Assembly (NCBI GenBank): GCA_017411125.1
Contig: JAFPNP010000201.1
Span: 1-5,041 of the forward strand
Direction of reading: 5' to 3'
From: Kiritimatiellia bacterium
Lineage (GTDB): Bacteria > Verrucomicrobiota > Kiritimatiellia > RFP12 > UBA1067
Length of the DNA stretch: 5,041 nucleotides
The position numbers and the translations under genes were made by a program. Every line of letters begins with the position of its first letter. The stretch's first letter is position 1. Below are positions 5,031-5,041 of this stretch, one piece after another. The notes below the pieces were generated by a model. The model saw only the letters and a program-made list of their open reading frames with translations. It did no database searches and was not told where the DNA came from.

Positions 5031-5041
5031 AAATACTGAAA

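Overview
The window is about 5 kb of GC-rich bacterial chromosome. It holds a divergent pair of metabolic genes on the left, a small membrane-protein gene in the middle, and the tail of a leftward cell-surface glycan operon on the right. I see no RNA genes, transposase, CRISPR array or phage structural genes. The glycosyltransferase resembles, from memory, proteins of gut members of the PVC superphylum (Kiritimatiellota/Lentisphaerota type). This taxonomic hint rests on one protein and is weak.

Left (1-2056): a LUD-domain lactate-utilization-type gene reads leftward off the window edge. folC (bifunctional dihydrofolate/folylpolyglutamate synthase) reads rightward. The 103 bp between their starts carry two back-to-back copies of the same extended -10 box, TGGTATAAT, one per strand. 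The folC copy is so close to the ATG that its mRNA is probably leaderless.

Middle (2057-2819): after folC comes a gene-poor stretch with crossing inverted repeats and a good TTGACA promoter. A small multi-pass membrane protein follows. Its reading frame continues upstream to an ATG near the promoter but is interrupted by one TGA. A strong hairpin at 2758-2794 lies between the convergent transcription units and probably ends both.

Right (2820-5041, minus strand): reading right to left, there is a polytopic membrane protein (possibly the C-terminal part of a longer one), a compact GT4-type glycosyltransferase, and then three very small genes of 44, 53 and 46 codons. Two of these encode single-pass membrane peptides and one a charged helical peptide. 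Gaps are -13 to about 75 nt, so this looks like one operon ending at the shared terminator. The first two genes fit surface polysaccharide or glycolipid assembly; the role of the three small genes is unknown.

Nothing here amounts to a demonstrated new system. The points most worth a second look are the small-gene tail of the glycan operon, the interrupted membrane-protein gene, and the symmetric divergent promoter with leaderless folC.
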